Below are positions 7,740 through 15,984 of a DNA stretch of 64,000 nucleotides, piece after piece. Each line of letters starts with the position of its first letter. The first letter of the stretch is position 1. The position numbers and the translations under genes were made by a program. The notes beneath the pieces were generated by a model, which saw only the letters and a list, made by a program, of their open reading frames with translations, did no database searches and was not told the DNA's origin. The stretch comes from Thermoplasmata archaeon (GTDB lineage: Archaea > Thermoplasmatota > DTKX01 > VGTL01), in contig JAWCLH010000001.1 of assembly GCA_038851035.1 (NCBI GenBank), positions 134,098 to 198,097 of the forward strand, read 5' to 3'.

Positions 7740-7932
7740 CCCGCGCGCCCCTACAACACGCTCCCCGTTATTAAGTGTGAGCCCGCCGCCCATTGCTAAA
7801 CAATATCAATGAATATCAACGACCGCCCGGGAAGACCGCTCCCCCCACCCGCTCACAATCCCGCGGGCCGAGGGCAGAATCGCCAGCTCCCCTTGGGGAG
7901 AGGGGCCGGCGCGGGTTTAGCTCCAATAAAAA

Positions 7933-7940
7933 CTTATATC
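7933..7940 (+). promoter_or_regulatory. Putative TATA box for lonB
   Basis: CTTATATC within an AT-rich island, about 40-46 bases before ATG 7979. Assigned by eye. Confidence 0.5.
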
Positions 7941-7978
7941 TATTCTGTTATTAATAAGAGCTGGAGACGGTTCCGGAC

Positions 7979-9979
7979 ATGGCCGAAGGCGATGCTGTAT
8001 CGGGGAGGGAGCCCCTGAAGCCAATCGAGGAATGGGTGAGGGAGCAGCCCTTCCTGACCACCGCAGAAATCGAGATTCCGCCGAAGCTCGTGGACCAGGT
8101 CATAGGACAGGACGCCGCAGTCGAGGTCATCCAGAAGGCGGCGGCACAAAAGAGGCACGTGATGCTGATAGGCGAGCCGGGGACCGGCAAGTCCATGCTC
8201 GCCCGCGCCATGGCCGAGATTCTTCCAAGGGAGGAGCTGCAGGACATCCTCGTTTTCCACAACCCCGAGGACCCCAACAACCCGAGGGTAAGGGCTGTGC
8301 CCGCGGGCAAGGGCAAGGAGATCGTCGCCGCCCACAAGCTCGAGGCGCTCAAGAAGAAGAGCGAGAGGAACCAGTTCCTGACAATGATACTTGCATTCGT
8401 GGTCATAGTGGCGGCTGTGCTCTCCATAACGCCCGATGGGCGCGGAGGCGTCGCGATCAACCCGATGGTTCTCTTCTTCGGAATCATAGCCGCGGCAATG
8501 CTCCTGATGGCCTTCAGGTGGATGGGCCAGAAGCAGGAGAACGCCCTGATTCCCAAGCTGCTGATATCCCACTCCCCCGATGACAGCCCTCCATTCGTGG
8601 ACGCCACCGGTGCCCATGCCGGCGCGCTGCTCGGCGACGTCAGGCACGACCCGTTCCAGTCCGGCGGGCTTGAGACCCCCGCCCACGAGAGAGTCGAGGC
8701 CGGAGCTATACACAGGGCACACAAGGGCGTCCTGTTCATTGATGAGATCAACATCCTCAAACTGGAATCCCAGCAGTCACTCCTGACGGCCCTTCAGGAG
8801 AAGGAGTTCTCCATAGTGGGCCAGAGCGAGCGCAGCTCTGGGGCCATGGTCAGGACGGAGCCGGTTCCCTGCGACTTCGTGCTCGTCGCGGCCGGGAACC
8901 TGGACGCGGTCGAGGGGATGCACCCGGCCCTCCGCTCACGAATAAGGGGCTACGGGTACGAGATATACATGAAGAACTCGATGGAGGACACCCACGAGAA
9001 CCGCGAGAAGCTCGTGCGCTTCATTGCGCAGGAGGTGGCGAAAGACAAAAAGATTCCCCACTTCGACAAGAGCGCTGTCACCGTGGTTCTCCACGAGGCC
9101 CAGAGGAGGGCCGGGACGAGGGGGCACCTGACGCTGAGGCTTAGGGAGCTCGGGGGCCTAGTCAGGGTCGCGGGCGACATCGCCCGTGAGAGGAAGGCGC
9201 CTCTAGTGACGGCGGAGCACGTGCTCGCGGCGAAGAGAATCGCCCGGACGCTGGAGCAGCAGGTCGCAGACCAGCTCGTCGAGAAGAAGAAGGAGTACAA
9301 GAACTACCTGACCGAAGGGGCCGAGATAGGCAGGGTCAACGGTCTGGGGGTTCTGGGCGGAGAGAGCGGCGTGTCGGAGCACGCGGGCGTGGTCCTGCCA
9401 ATCGTGGCCGAGATGACGCCCGCGAGGTCTAGGTCGCAGGGCGAGATAATCGCCACTGGCAAGCTCGGTGAGATCGCGAAGGAGGCCGTACAGAACGTCT
9501 CAGCAATAATCAAGAAGTACACGGGCGAGGACATCAGCAACCACGACGTCCACATCCAATTCATCGGGACATATGAGGGAGTGGAGGGTGACTCCGCGTC
9601 CATATCGGTCGCGACCGCGGTCATTTCGGCGATGGAGGAGGTCCCGGTCAGCCAAAACGTCGCGATGACGGGCTCGCTGAGCGTTCGCGGCCAGGTCCTG
9701 CCGGTCGGGGCGATAACGGCCAAGTGCGAGGCCGCGGCCGAGGCCGGGATGAAGAGGGTCCTGATTCCCGCAGCCAACGCACGAGACGTGCTGCTGGAGG
9801 ACAAGTACAAGGACAAAATCGAGGTGGTGCTGGTCGAGGACATAATCGATGTTCTTAAGAACGCGCTGGCCCCGGGCCCGAAGAGGGACAGACTCATCGA
9901 GAAGCTGAGCGCGATAACTCCCAAGCCCTCGACGAGTCCTACGAAGCCACCGACCGGGCTGCCCGCGCCGCAGGGGTGA
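7979..9979 (+). CDS. lonB: Archaeal membrane-bound ATP-dependent Lon protease
   Basis: 666 residues, typical for archaeal LonB. AAA+ domain with Walker A GEPGTGKS (65-72), two transmembrane helices inserted within it (about 132-150 and 161-179), and Walker B VLFIDE (251-256). The C-terminal serine protease domain has the Ser-Lys dyad: Ser539 in EGDSAS and Lys582 in GAITAKCEAA. The 43-residue spacing matches the bacterial Lon dyad. It degrades misfolded and regulatory proteins at the inner face of the membrane. The last ~25 residues are a Pro/Thr/Ser-rich tail. A single gene with its own promoter; a small cysteine-rich reading frame follows immediately. Confidence 0.96.
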   Translation: MAEGDAVSGREPLKPIEEWVREQPFLTTAEIEIPPKLVDQVIGQDAAVEVIQKAAAQKRHVMLIGEPGTGKSMLARAMAEILPREELQDILVFHNPEDPNNPRVRAVPAGKGKEIVAAHKLEALKKKSERNQFLTMILAFVVIVAAVLSITPDGRGGVAINPMVLFFGIIAAAMLLMAFRWMGQKQENALIPKLLISHSPDDSPPFVDATGAHAGALLGDVRHDPFQSGGLETPAHERVEAGAIHRAHKGVLFIDEINILKLESQQSLLTALQEKEFSIVGQSERSSGAMVRTEPVPCDFVLVAAGNLDAVEGMHPALRSRIRGYGYEIYMKNSMEDTHENREKLVRFIAQEVAKDKKIPHFDKSAVTVVLHEAQRRAGTRGHLTLRLRELGGLVRVAGDIARERKAPLVTAEHVLAAKRIARTLEQQVADQLVEKKKEYKNYLTEGAEIGRVNGLGVLGGESGVSEHAGVVLPIVAEMTPARSRSQGEIIATGKLGEIAKEAVQNVSAIIKKYTGEDISNHDVHIQFIGTYEGVEGDSASISVATAVISAMEEVPVSQNVAMTGSLSVRGQVLPVGAITAKCEAAAEAGMKRVLIPAANARDVLLEDKYKDKIEVVLVEDIIDVLKNALAPGPKRDRLIEKLSAITPKPSTSPTKPPTGLPAPQG

Positions 9980-9983
9980 GCGT

Positions 9984-10247
9984 CTGTCGGCGAGGAGAAA
10001 AGCAGATTCCGAGGAGTTAACGGGCTTTCTCTACCGGGGTCTTGGCGAAAGCGGGGGAGGGGGCTCACCCGATGATGAATCGGAGGCCTATCTCCGTGAC
10101 CAGCCATGCTACGAATTCAACGACGCACTAGGGCCCGGAAGCGACGACCGCAGGTGCGTCCACTGCAGGAAGTTCCTCACGACATCGTGCGAGCATATTG
10201 AGAGGTTCCTTGACGAGGACGGCGACGTCGGCGGCATCGAGGAGTGA
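9984..10247 (+). CDS. Small Cys/His (putative zinc-binding) protein; start codon unclear
   Basis: Open frame of about 87 codons ending at TGA 10245-10247. The C-terminal half looks like real protein: CYEFNDALG, then RRCVHCRKFLTTSCEHIERF and an acidic tail ending GGIEE. The Cys/His spacing (CxxC, then CxH) suggests metal binding. The frame is open from an in-frame TAA at 9915-9917, but I find no ATG, GTG or TTG anywhere in it; CTG at 9984 is the only conventional-looking alternative. Either a rare start is used, a sequencing indel has displaced the true start, or the gene is decaying. It lies between lonB and nadM. Confidence 0.5.
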   Translation: MSARRKADSEELTGFLYRGLGESGGGGSPDDESEAYLRDQPCYEFNDALGPGSDDRRCVHCRKFLTTSCEHIERFLDEDGDVGGIEE

Positions 10248-10308
10248 ACGGATTGTCCCGGGAACATGGCCGAAGGCCCGCTGGTCGGGGGGCAGAAGGA
10301 GGGAGGCT

Positions 10309-10875
10309 ATGAGGCGGAATTCCGTGGCGAGGAGGGGCGAGCGAGGAGCTGACGGCACCGGGACGGGCAGGGCACTCTTCGTCGGCCGCTTCCAGCCGAT
10401 TCACCTGGGGCACATCAGGCTTCTGCGCTCCCTCAAATCGCGCTTTGGCTCGTTCATCATCGGCATCGGGAGCGCCCAGTACAGCCACACCCTCGAGAAC
10501 CCATTCACCGCGGGCGAGCGCGTCGAGATGGTGGCGGAGTCGCTGAGGAACGAGGGCTTCGCCGATTTTTACGTTATTCCAATAGACGACATAAACGAGC
10601 ATGGCCGCTGGGTGGCGCACGTGGAGAGCCTAGTCCCGCGTTTCGAAACGGCCGTGACCAACAACCCCCTGACCGCGCGTCTATTCAAGGAGAGGGGCTA
10701 CGAGGTCGTCGGGACCCGCCTCTACGACCGGAGGAGGTACTCCGGAACGGTGATAAGAAGACGAATGTTGCAGGGCCGGCGCTGGAGGCACCTAGTGCCC
10801 GCGCCCGCAGCACGCGTAATCGACAGAATTCATGGTGTCGAAAGAATTCGGGAGCTCGCCGGGAGTGATGAGTAG
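10309..10875 (+). CDS. nadM: Nicotinamide-nucleotide adenylyltransferase, archaeal type
   Basis: 188 residues from ATG 10309, which is preceded by AGGGAGG at the right distance for a ribosome binding site; the longer frame from 10198 overlaps the small Cys/His gene. The enzyme joins NMN and ATP to make NAD+. Motifs: GRFQPIHLGH (the nucleotidyltransferase HxGH), IGSAQYSHTLENPFTAGER, and YSGTVIRRRM at the C-terminus (the SGTxIR motif). The archaeal NadM family is short, as here. The first ~20 residues are a basic extension. Confidence 0.92.
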   Translation: MRRNSVARRGERGADGTGTGRALFVGRFQPIHLGHIRLLRSLKSRFGSFIIGIGSAQYSHTLENPFTAGERVEMVAESLRNEGFADFYVIPIDDINEHGRWVAHVESLVPRFETAVTNNPLTARLFKERGYEVVGTRLYDRRRYSGTVIRRRMLQGRRWRHLVPAPAARVIDRIHGVERIRELAGSDE

Positions 10876-11017
10876 CTCCCACCGGCAGGAGCGAGAGGGC
10901 GTTCCAGTGAGCCGTTGGTAAGTGTTGGAGTTTTGTCCTTGCGGGGTGCCCTCTTGGCCGCTCCTCCAGCACTCTTCCAGCAAAAGCCTTTTCTCCGCCA
11001 GACCCATCCGCGCCAGC

Positions 11018-12652
11018 GTGACTAAGGTCTTGCTCTACGCCCAGCCGCTCGAGGAAGGCCCGCGAATCAGCAGAATCGCCCTCCGCAAAGGAGAGTATAA
11101 GGAGGGAGGAGGGCTACTTGGCGGAATCGCTTTGACCGACGTCGGGGCCGCTGTGTGGGAGACATTGAAGAGAATATATCCCGAGCCCTCGCTGGATGCA
11201 ATAGAGCTTCCGATGGGGCAGTCGCGGTGGGCCCTGCGTTTGACGGTTTCCCAGCTGAGAATTCTGATGAGCCGGCGCCAAATTCGGGCGCTCGAGGGAG
11301 CTCCTGGTAGCTACATTGCACTCGAGCTCGATGGCGACAAGCACGCGATATCGAAGTTCCTCAGGACCTTTCTTAAGAACCTGCGCAGGCCCCCCTGGGA
11401 AATCGTCTTCAAGGCGGATTTCAAGCGCGCGACGGGAAAGAATTCGAAAGATGTGGCGGCAGACTGGGAGCCATTCGCCCGGGGCATCTCGCTTGAGCCC
11501 GTGGAGCCGCGGGCGGGAGGGGGTGTGGAAGGCGAGGTCGAGCGCCTGCGCACCGGAGCCGGCGAGGCGGTTATGGAGGGCGGGACGGCCGGGGCCGCGG
11601 ACGCAGAGAGCGCAGGCGGGAAGGGCCCGGCGGAAGGCGCAACAGCCGGAAAGGAGGCTCCCCCATCCCCGCTCGAGTTGTCCATGCGCTCCTCGCTCGA
11701 CTTTGATGGCTCGGGGCTCATCCTCAGGGTCAGGGCCGAGAACCGCTCAACCGTCTCGCTGGAGGATTTAACGGTCGAGGCGCGGGCCTTCGGCTCGGTT
11801 CAGTTCGACCGGCCCCTCAGTAGAATCTCGTACCTCAGGCCGGGCGAGGGCCTCACGATATCATTCACCATGAGGATGGAGGGTGGTGTAGGGGGAGTGG
11901 TGGGGATGAGCACCAGCGGGGGAGGGGTGGAAGGCTCCGGGAAGCCCGGAGGGGGCGGTGGGGCAACGGGCGGAGGAGCGGGGGCCGGGGAGCTCGGGGG
12001 CCTGGCGAACAAAGGAGTTGCTGGGGACAGCGCAGGTGCGGTTCCCAGCTCCGGGGGGGCCACGGGCTCCGGCGAGGGAGGCGCAAATGAGGAAGCGCTC
12101 GCGGGCAGCGTTTGGGCGGAAGCCACGTTTCGCGCCGGCGAGAGGAGCGGAAGGGCGAGAACCGAGCCCCGCGCACTCAGGGCCGCGCCGCCGTCGCTAA
12201 GACCCGTCAATATCGAACCGTCGGACTGGGCCGCCCGGACATCGGGACTGATCAAGAGGGACGAGGAGCTGGCGAGGGCCCCGGTCCCGGCCCCGGAGGC
12301 CTTCGACGCCCTTGTTGAGCGCCTGAAGGCCCTGGGCATGTTTCTGCTCGAGCCGGAGGTCGTGCGCGCGGGCACCGGATACCGTGGGCGCCTGAGGCTA
12401 TTCGGCGAGGACGCCCGTGGAAGGCCCCACGCGCTCGCCGTCGACTGCGCAGGGGACTACTCTGTCTCAAAAATCACGCTCCATTACTACGCGGAGAGCG
12501 CGGAGCTTGTCGTCGCGCTCAGGGAGCTCGCGATGGGCGCGCTTCAAAGCGGCGGGGGTGAGAACTCTGGCCGGAGGGGCGGCTTCGCTCTTGGCCACCG
12601 CGCTCATTCTGATAATGATTGTATCTATCGCCCTCCTGATGTCCTCGATTAA
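11018..12652 (+). CDS. Unrecognised protein with beta-sandwich region split by a Gly-rich insert
   Basis: About 544 residues from GTG 11018 (VTKVLLYAQPLEEGPRI); an in-frame GTG at 10922 is less likely because its extension looks non-coding. No family recognised. Residues 1-165 form a globular alpha/beta-like domain; residues 170-225 are Gly/Ala-rich. Residues 230-290 resemble one half of a CARDB/NEW3-like sandwich (LRVRAENRSTVSLEDLTVEA, then a Gly-Thr/Ser linker of about 75 residues), and the last strand (VWAEATFRAGERSGRARTEP) follows the linker. The final ~140 residues form another globular region (AFDALVERLKALGMFLLEPE). No signal peptide or membrane helix. The 3' end overlaps a hydrophobic reading frame. 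Confidence 0.6.
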   Translation: MTKVLLYAQPLEEGPRISRIALRKGEYKEGGGLLGGIALTDVGAAVWETLKRIYPEPSLDAIELPMGQSRWALRLTVSQLRILMSRRQIRALEGAPGSYIALELDGDKHAISKFLRTFLKNLRRPPWEIVFKADFKRATGKNSKDVAADWEPFARGISLEPVEPRAGGGVEGEVERLRTGAGEAVMEGGTAGAADAESAGGKGPAEGATAGKEAPPSPLELSMRSSLDFDGSGLILRVRAENRSTVSLEDLTVEARAFGSVQFDRPLSRISYLRPGEGLTISFTMRMEGGVGGVVGMSTSGGGVEGSGKPGGGGGATGGGAGAGELGGLANKGVAGDSAGAVPSSGGATGSGEGGANEEALAGSVWAEATFRAGERSGRARTEPRALRAAPPSLRPVNIEPSDWAARTSGLIKRDEELARAPVPAPEAFDALVERLKALGMFLLEPEVVRAGTGYRGRLRLFGEDARGRPHALAVDCAGDYSVSKITLHYYAESAELVVALRELAMGALQSGGGENSGRRGGFALGHRAHSDNDCIYRPPDVLD

Positions 12653-12900
12653 GGCCCACTTCGTGATATCCAACTACAAAATCGTCGTTGGAGCGCCGGC
12701 GCGGACAATGCTCAAGGTGCGCCTCGTGTTATTCCCTCGCATTATTCTATCCCAGGGACCTGGTCGTCAACAGGGAGAAAGAGAAAGAGCCAACTCGAGA
12801 CATAATAGACGATGCCACCCGAGCACGGGGCGTCAGGTTTACGGCCATCAAGCTCCGCAGGTTCTACTCGGGCGGGATGGCCGAAGAGCGAGGAAGCTGA
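12558..12900 (+). pseudogene. Small membrane protein frame, possibly frameshifted
   Basis: From GTG 12558 one frame encodes a clear transmembrane helix (LLATALILIMIVSIALLMSS) followed by IKAHFVISNYKIVVGAPA. After about 12,720 that frame turns into Arg/Gln/His-rich sequence with codons unlike its neighbours, while the +1 frame becomes normal-looking (FYPRDLVVNREKEKEPTRDI...) and ends at TGA 12898-12900. Joining the two needs a single-base shift near 12,700-12,740. It overlaps the end of the preceding gene by about 95 bases. It could be a sequencing indel, a true frameshift mutation, or two unrelated small frames; function unknown. Confidence 0.35.
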
Positions 12901-13023
12901 AAGAGGCTCCGGAGCTCGCACGAGCCCTCGAGCCGTAACTAGAGTGTGCGAGCGCTAGGATGTCCCGACATTCGGGCTTGGGGCAGCCAGTGCCGCACTA
13001 TAAAGGGCAAGCTGACGGGCGGC

Positions 13024-14919
13024 CTACCTCTTCCCGTAGCCTATGGTCCTGACAGCCTCCTCGAGCTCTCCCAGTATCGCCGGGTCGTCGATTGTCGACG
13101 GCACGCTGTACTCCACGCCGTCCGCTATCTTGCGTATCGTGCCCCTGAGTATCTTGCCGGAGCGCGTCTTCGGCAGGCGCTTCACGATCGCAACCTGCTT
13201 GAAATTCGCCACTGCACCGATCTTCTCCCTCACGCTCACCACGAGCTCTTTAACGATTTCGTCGTGTGGTCTCGTCACGCCCGCCTTGAGCACCACGAAC
13301 CCGACCGGCACCTGTCCCTTGAGCTCGTCGTGGGCCCCGACCACCGCGCACTCGGCCACGTCTGGGTGCTCGGCGAGAATCTCCTCCATCGCTCCCGTGG
13401 AGAGCCTGTGGCCCGCGACGTTGATGACGGTGTCTATCCTGTCCATAACGAATACATAGCCCTCCTCGTCGATGTACCCGCCGTCGCCGGTCAGGTAGTA
13501 ACCGGGGAAGGGGTCCATGTACGACTCTTTGAACTGCCTGTCGTTGTTCCACAGCGTCATGAAGCAGCCGGGCGGGAGGGGGAGCTTAACGACGATGATT
13601 CCGTGCTGGTTCGGCGGCAGCTCCTTTCCGTCCGAGTCGACCACCTTTACGTCGTAACCAGGGGAGGGCTTGTTTGCCGAGCCGGCCTTGGTCGGGAAGA
13701 GGCCTAGGCCGACGAAGTTCGCGGTGATGGCCCACGCAGTCTCGGTCTGCCACCAGTGGTCGATGACCGGTTTATTCAAAAGGGCGGAGGCCCAGTGGTA
13801 TGTGTCGGGGTCGGTCCTCTCGCCTGCGAGGAACAGCGCCCTGAATTTTGAGAGGTCGTACTTCTTAACGAACTCGCCTTTCGGGTCCTCCCTCTTTATC
13901 GCCCTGAAGGCGGTCGGGGCTGTGAACAGAACTTTGACCCCGTGCTGCGATATCACCCTCCAGAAAGCTCCCGCGTCCGGGGTTCCAACGGGCTTCCCCT
14001 CGTACATGACCGTTGTGCAGCCCGCGAGGAGGGGCCCGTAGACGATGTACGAGTGGCCCACGACCCAGCCGACGTCTGAGGCCGCCCAGTAGACATCGCC
14101 CGGCTCGACGCCATACACATACTTCATCGTCCAGCGCAGCGCAACCGCGTGGCCGCCGTTGTCCCTGACCACGCCCTTCGGAATTCCAGTTGTGCCGGAC
14201 GTGTAGAGGATGTACAGGGGGTCCGTGGAGCGCACGGTGACGCAGCCCACAGGTCTTGAGCTCGCCATTAACTGGGCGAAGTCGATGTCCCTACCTTCAA
14301 TCAGGTCCGCCTTCGCCTGCCTCCTCTGGACGATGATGCAGCGCTCGGGTTTGTGCCTCGCGAGCTGGAGGGCGGTGTCGACCAGCGGCTTGTAGGGGAT
14401 GACCTTTGAGCCCTCGATGCCGCAGGAGGCGGTGATCAGGAGTTTCGGTTTTGCATCGTCGATTCTTATGGCGAGCTCGCGGGGCGCGAAGCCCCCGAAG
14501 ACCACGGAGTGGATGGCGCCTATTCTGGCGCAGGCGAGCATCGCCACCATTACCTCGGGAATCATGGGCATGTAGATGATGACAGTGTCTCCCTTCCTGA
14601 CCCCGAGGGAGACCAACGCGCCCGCGAACCTGCTGACTAGGTCGAGAAGCTCTTTATAGGTGAATTTTTTAACAGTCCCCGTCACTGGGCTGTCGTATAT
14701 CAGCGCGGTCTGGCTCCCCCTGCCCCCCTCCACGTGCCGGTCGAGGGCGTTGTAGCAAGTGTTGAGCTCCGCGCCGACGAACCACCTGTAGAAAGGAGGA
14801 TTGGAGAAGTCAAGCACCCTGTCCCATCTCCTCTCCCAGTGAATCATCTCAGCAGCCTCGGCCCAGAACCCCTCCGGGTCCTTCAGGGACCTCCTGAACG
14901 CCTCCTCGTATCCCGACAT
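13024..14919 (-). CDS. prpE: Propionyl-CoA synthetase-like acyl-CoA synthetase (AMP-forming)
   Basis: 631 residues, full length for the acetyl-/propionyl-CoA synthetase family, which activates short-chain carboxylates with ATP and CoA via an acyl-adenylate. Motifs: YTSGTTGIPKG (ATP-binding A3), SDVGWVVGHSYIVYGPLLAG, DHWWQTETAW (A5), GYYLTGDGG, MDRIDTVINVAGHRL and the C-terminal PKTRSGKILRGTI, whose Lys is the adenylation-step residue. The ending PSTIDDPAILGELEEAV and the QRD/RDNGGHAVAL-type loop resemble PrpE (propionate) more than Acs (acetate), so propionyl-CoA synthetase is preferred; specificity is not proven. A TATA-like AACTTATAATC on the minus strand (14954-14964) and GGGGGGAGGGA before ATG 14919 support this start. 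Confidence 0.88.
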   Translation of the reverse strand: MSGYEEAFRRSLKDPEGFWAEAAEMIHWERRWDRVLDFSNPPFYRWFVGAELNTCYNALDRHVEGGRGSQTALIYDSPVTGTVKKFTYKELLDLVSRFAGALVSLGVRKGDTVIIYMPMIPEVMVAMLACARIGAIHSVVFGGFAPRELAIRIDDAKPKLLITASCGIEGSKVIPYKPLVDTALQLARHKPERCIIVQRRQAKADLIEGRDIDFAQLMASSRPVGCVTVRSTDPLYILYTSGTTGIPKGVVRDNGGHAVALRWTMKYVYGVEPGDVYWAASDVGWVVGHSYIVYGPLLAGCTTVMYEGKPVGTPDAGAFWRVISQHGVKVLFTAPTAFRAIKREDPKGEFVKKYDLSKFRALFLAGERTDPDTYHWASALLNKPVIDHWWQTETAWAITANFVGLGLFPTKAGSANKPSPGYDVKVVDSDGKELPPNQHGIIVVKLPLPPGCFMTLWNNDRQFKESYMDPFPGYYLTGDGGYIDEEGYVFVMDRIDTVINVAGHRLSTGAMEEILAEHPDVAECAVVGAHDELKGQVPVGFVVLKAGVTRPHDEIVKELVVSVREKIGAVANFKQVAIVKRLPKTRSGKILRGTIRKIADGVEYSVPSTIDDPAILGELEEAVRTIGYGKR

Positions 14920-15108
14920 TCCCTCCCCCCTCGGCGGCGGGTATGGCCGGCGCGATTATAAGTTTTATCTTGCCGTAGGGTAGCGCGGGGTTGGACCCCC
15001 GGGAGCGGAGGGGGAGCCGCCCTCCAGTCCGGCAGCCCTTGGGCATCGATAAGCGTCAGGGGGCGCCAGCTTCGCATCCTGTCGGCACCGACCCCGCGCG
15101 AGTTCGAG

Positions 15109-15822
15109 TTATCTGAAGGTGTAGGTATACGTGGCCCCCTCCACCGCAACCGTCGCGTCGGGCGCCCTCCTGAGGTCCGCGAGCCTCACGACCTCGGGGT
15201 TCAGGTCCGCGAGCATCCGGCGCAGGCCCTCGATGTGGCCGTCCCCGACCACCGCAACGATTCTCTCGAACCGCGTGCTAAGCTCTCGGATGCGAGAGGC
15301 CATATGCTCGTCCCTCTGGTCTATGAGCACCCTCTTCGCCGACGGGAACTCTCTGGAGAACTCCTCGATATACTCCGTCGGGCTCTCCTCGAACCTCGCT
15401 ACCTCCCTCTCGACGGTTTTCCTGCTCGTGAAGAGGCCGCCGAACGCGGCGAGGAGGAGCTTGACCCTCTCCTTGAGGCTCATCGACCTCCAGAACTCTT
15501 CAAAGACCTCTGAGGAGTTAAGGTCTATGAACGCCACCCCCGCCCTAAGCTCCCTAGCGGCCTCCGCCGCCGCTAGCATCTCGTCCCCGACCCCGGTCCC
15601 GTACTGCCTCGCTATGCTCTCCTGAAAGCGAGCCAGAAGGCGGTACATCAGGGGCGCGTCTGTGGCGTGGCTGCCCGAGCGCTCGAGGAGGGACTGGAAG
15701 CGCTCCCTGTCGAGCTCCAAGCAGACGAGCGTGGGGGAGCGTGCCAGAATCTCGGCCTTAAGCCTGCTCCTCAGGTCGAAGACGTGGCCGACGCCTATGA
15801 GCGTGAGCATTCCATTGGTCAT
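15109..15822 (-). CDS. TraB/GumN-family (pheromone-shutdown-like) protein
   Basis: 237 residues. The N-terminus LTLIGVGHVFDLRSRLKAEI carries the GxxH motif typical of TraB-domain proteins, and the C-terminal part has AVVGDGHIEGLRRML, the second conserved Gly-His element. A conserved Glu lies in LVCLELDRERF. Family members are metal-dependent-protease-like proteins named after enterococcal pheromone shutdown; archaeal homologues often have C-terminal membrane helices, but this one lacks them and is the short soluble form. Role in archaea unknown. The start could be ATG 15822 or the ATG four codons later. It is divergent from the primase gene. Confidence 0.8.
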   Translation of the reverse strand: MTNGMLTLIGVGHVFDLRSRLKAEILARSPTLVCLELDRERFQSLLERSGSHATDAPLMYRLLARFQESIARQYGTGVGDEMLAAAEAARELRAGVAFIDLNSSEVFEEFWRSMSLKERVKLLLAAFGGLFTSRKTVEREVARFEESPTEYIEEFSREFPSAKRVLIDQRDEHMASRIRELSTRFERIVAVVGDGHIEGLRRMLADLNPEVVRLADLRRAPDATVAVEGATYTYTFR

Positions 15823-15953
15823 AAAGCGCTCCGGGTAGAAAATTGTTGTTGGCGCCGGGCGGCCTACCTGCGTCTAACGGACCGCCTGGGAGCAACGAGT
15901 GGCCGTTCTCAGCCCCGCGCTCGCCCGGGCAGGAGGGTGGAGCGAGATGGAAA

Positions 15954-15961
15954 ATGTTTAT
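15954..15961 (+). promoter_or_regulatory. Putative TATA box for priL
   Basis: TGTTTATT about 25-30 bases before GTG 15985, giving a leaderless or nearly leaderless transcript and helping to choose that start. Assigned by eye. Confidence 0.4.
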
Positions 15962-15984
15962 TGGTGGCACGCCGATGCACGCGC

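Noticed and set aside
10198-10308. Upstream extension of nadM
   Set aside because: It overlaps the small Cys/His frame, and ATG 10309 has a good ribosome binding site.
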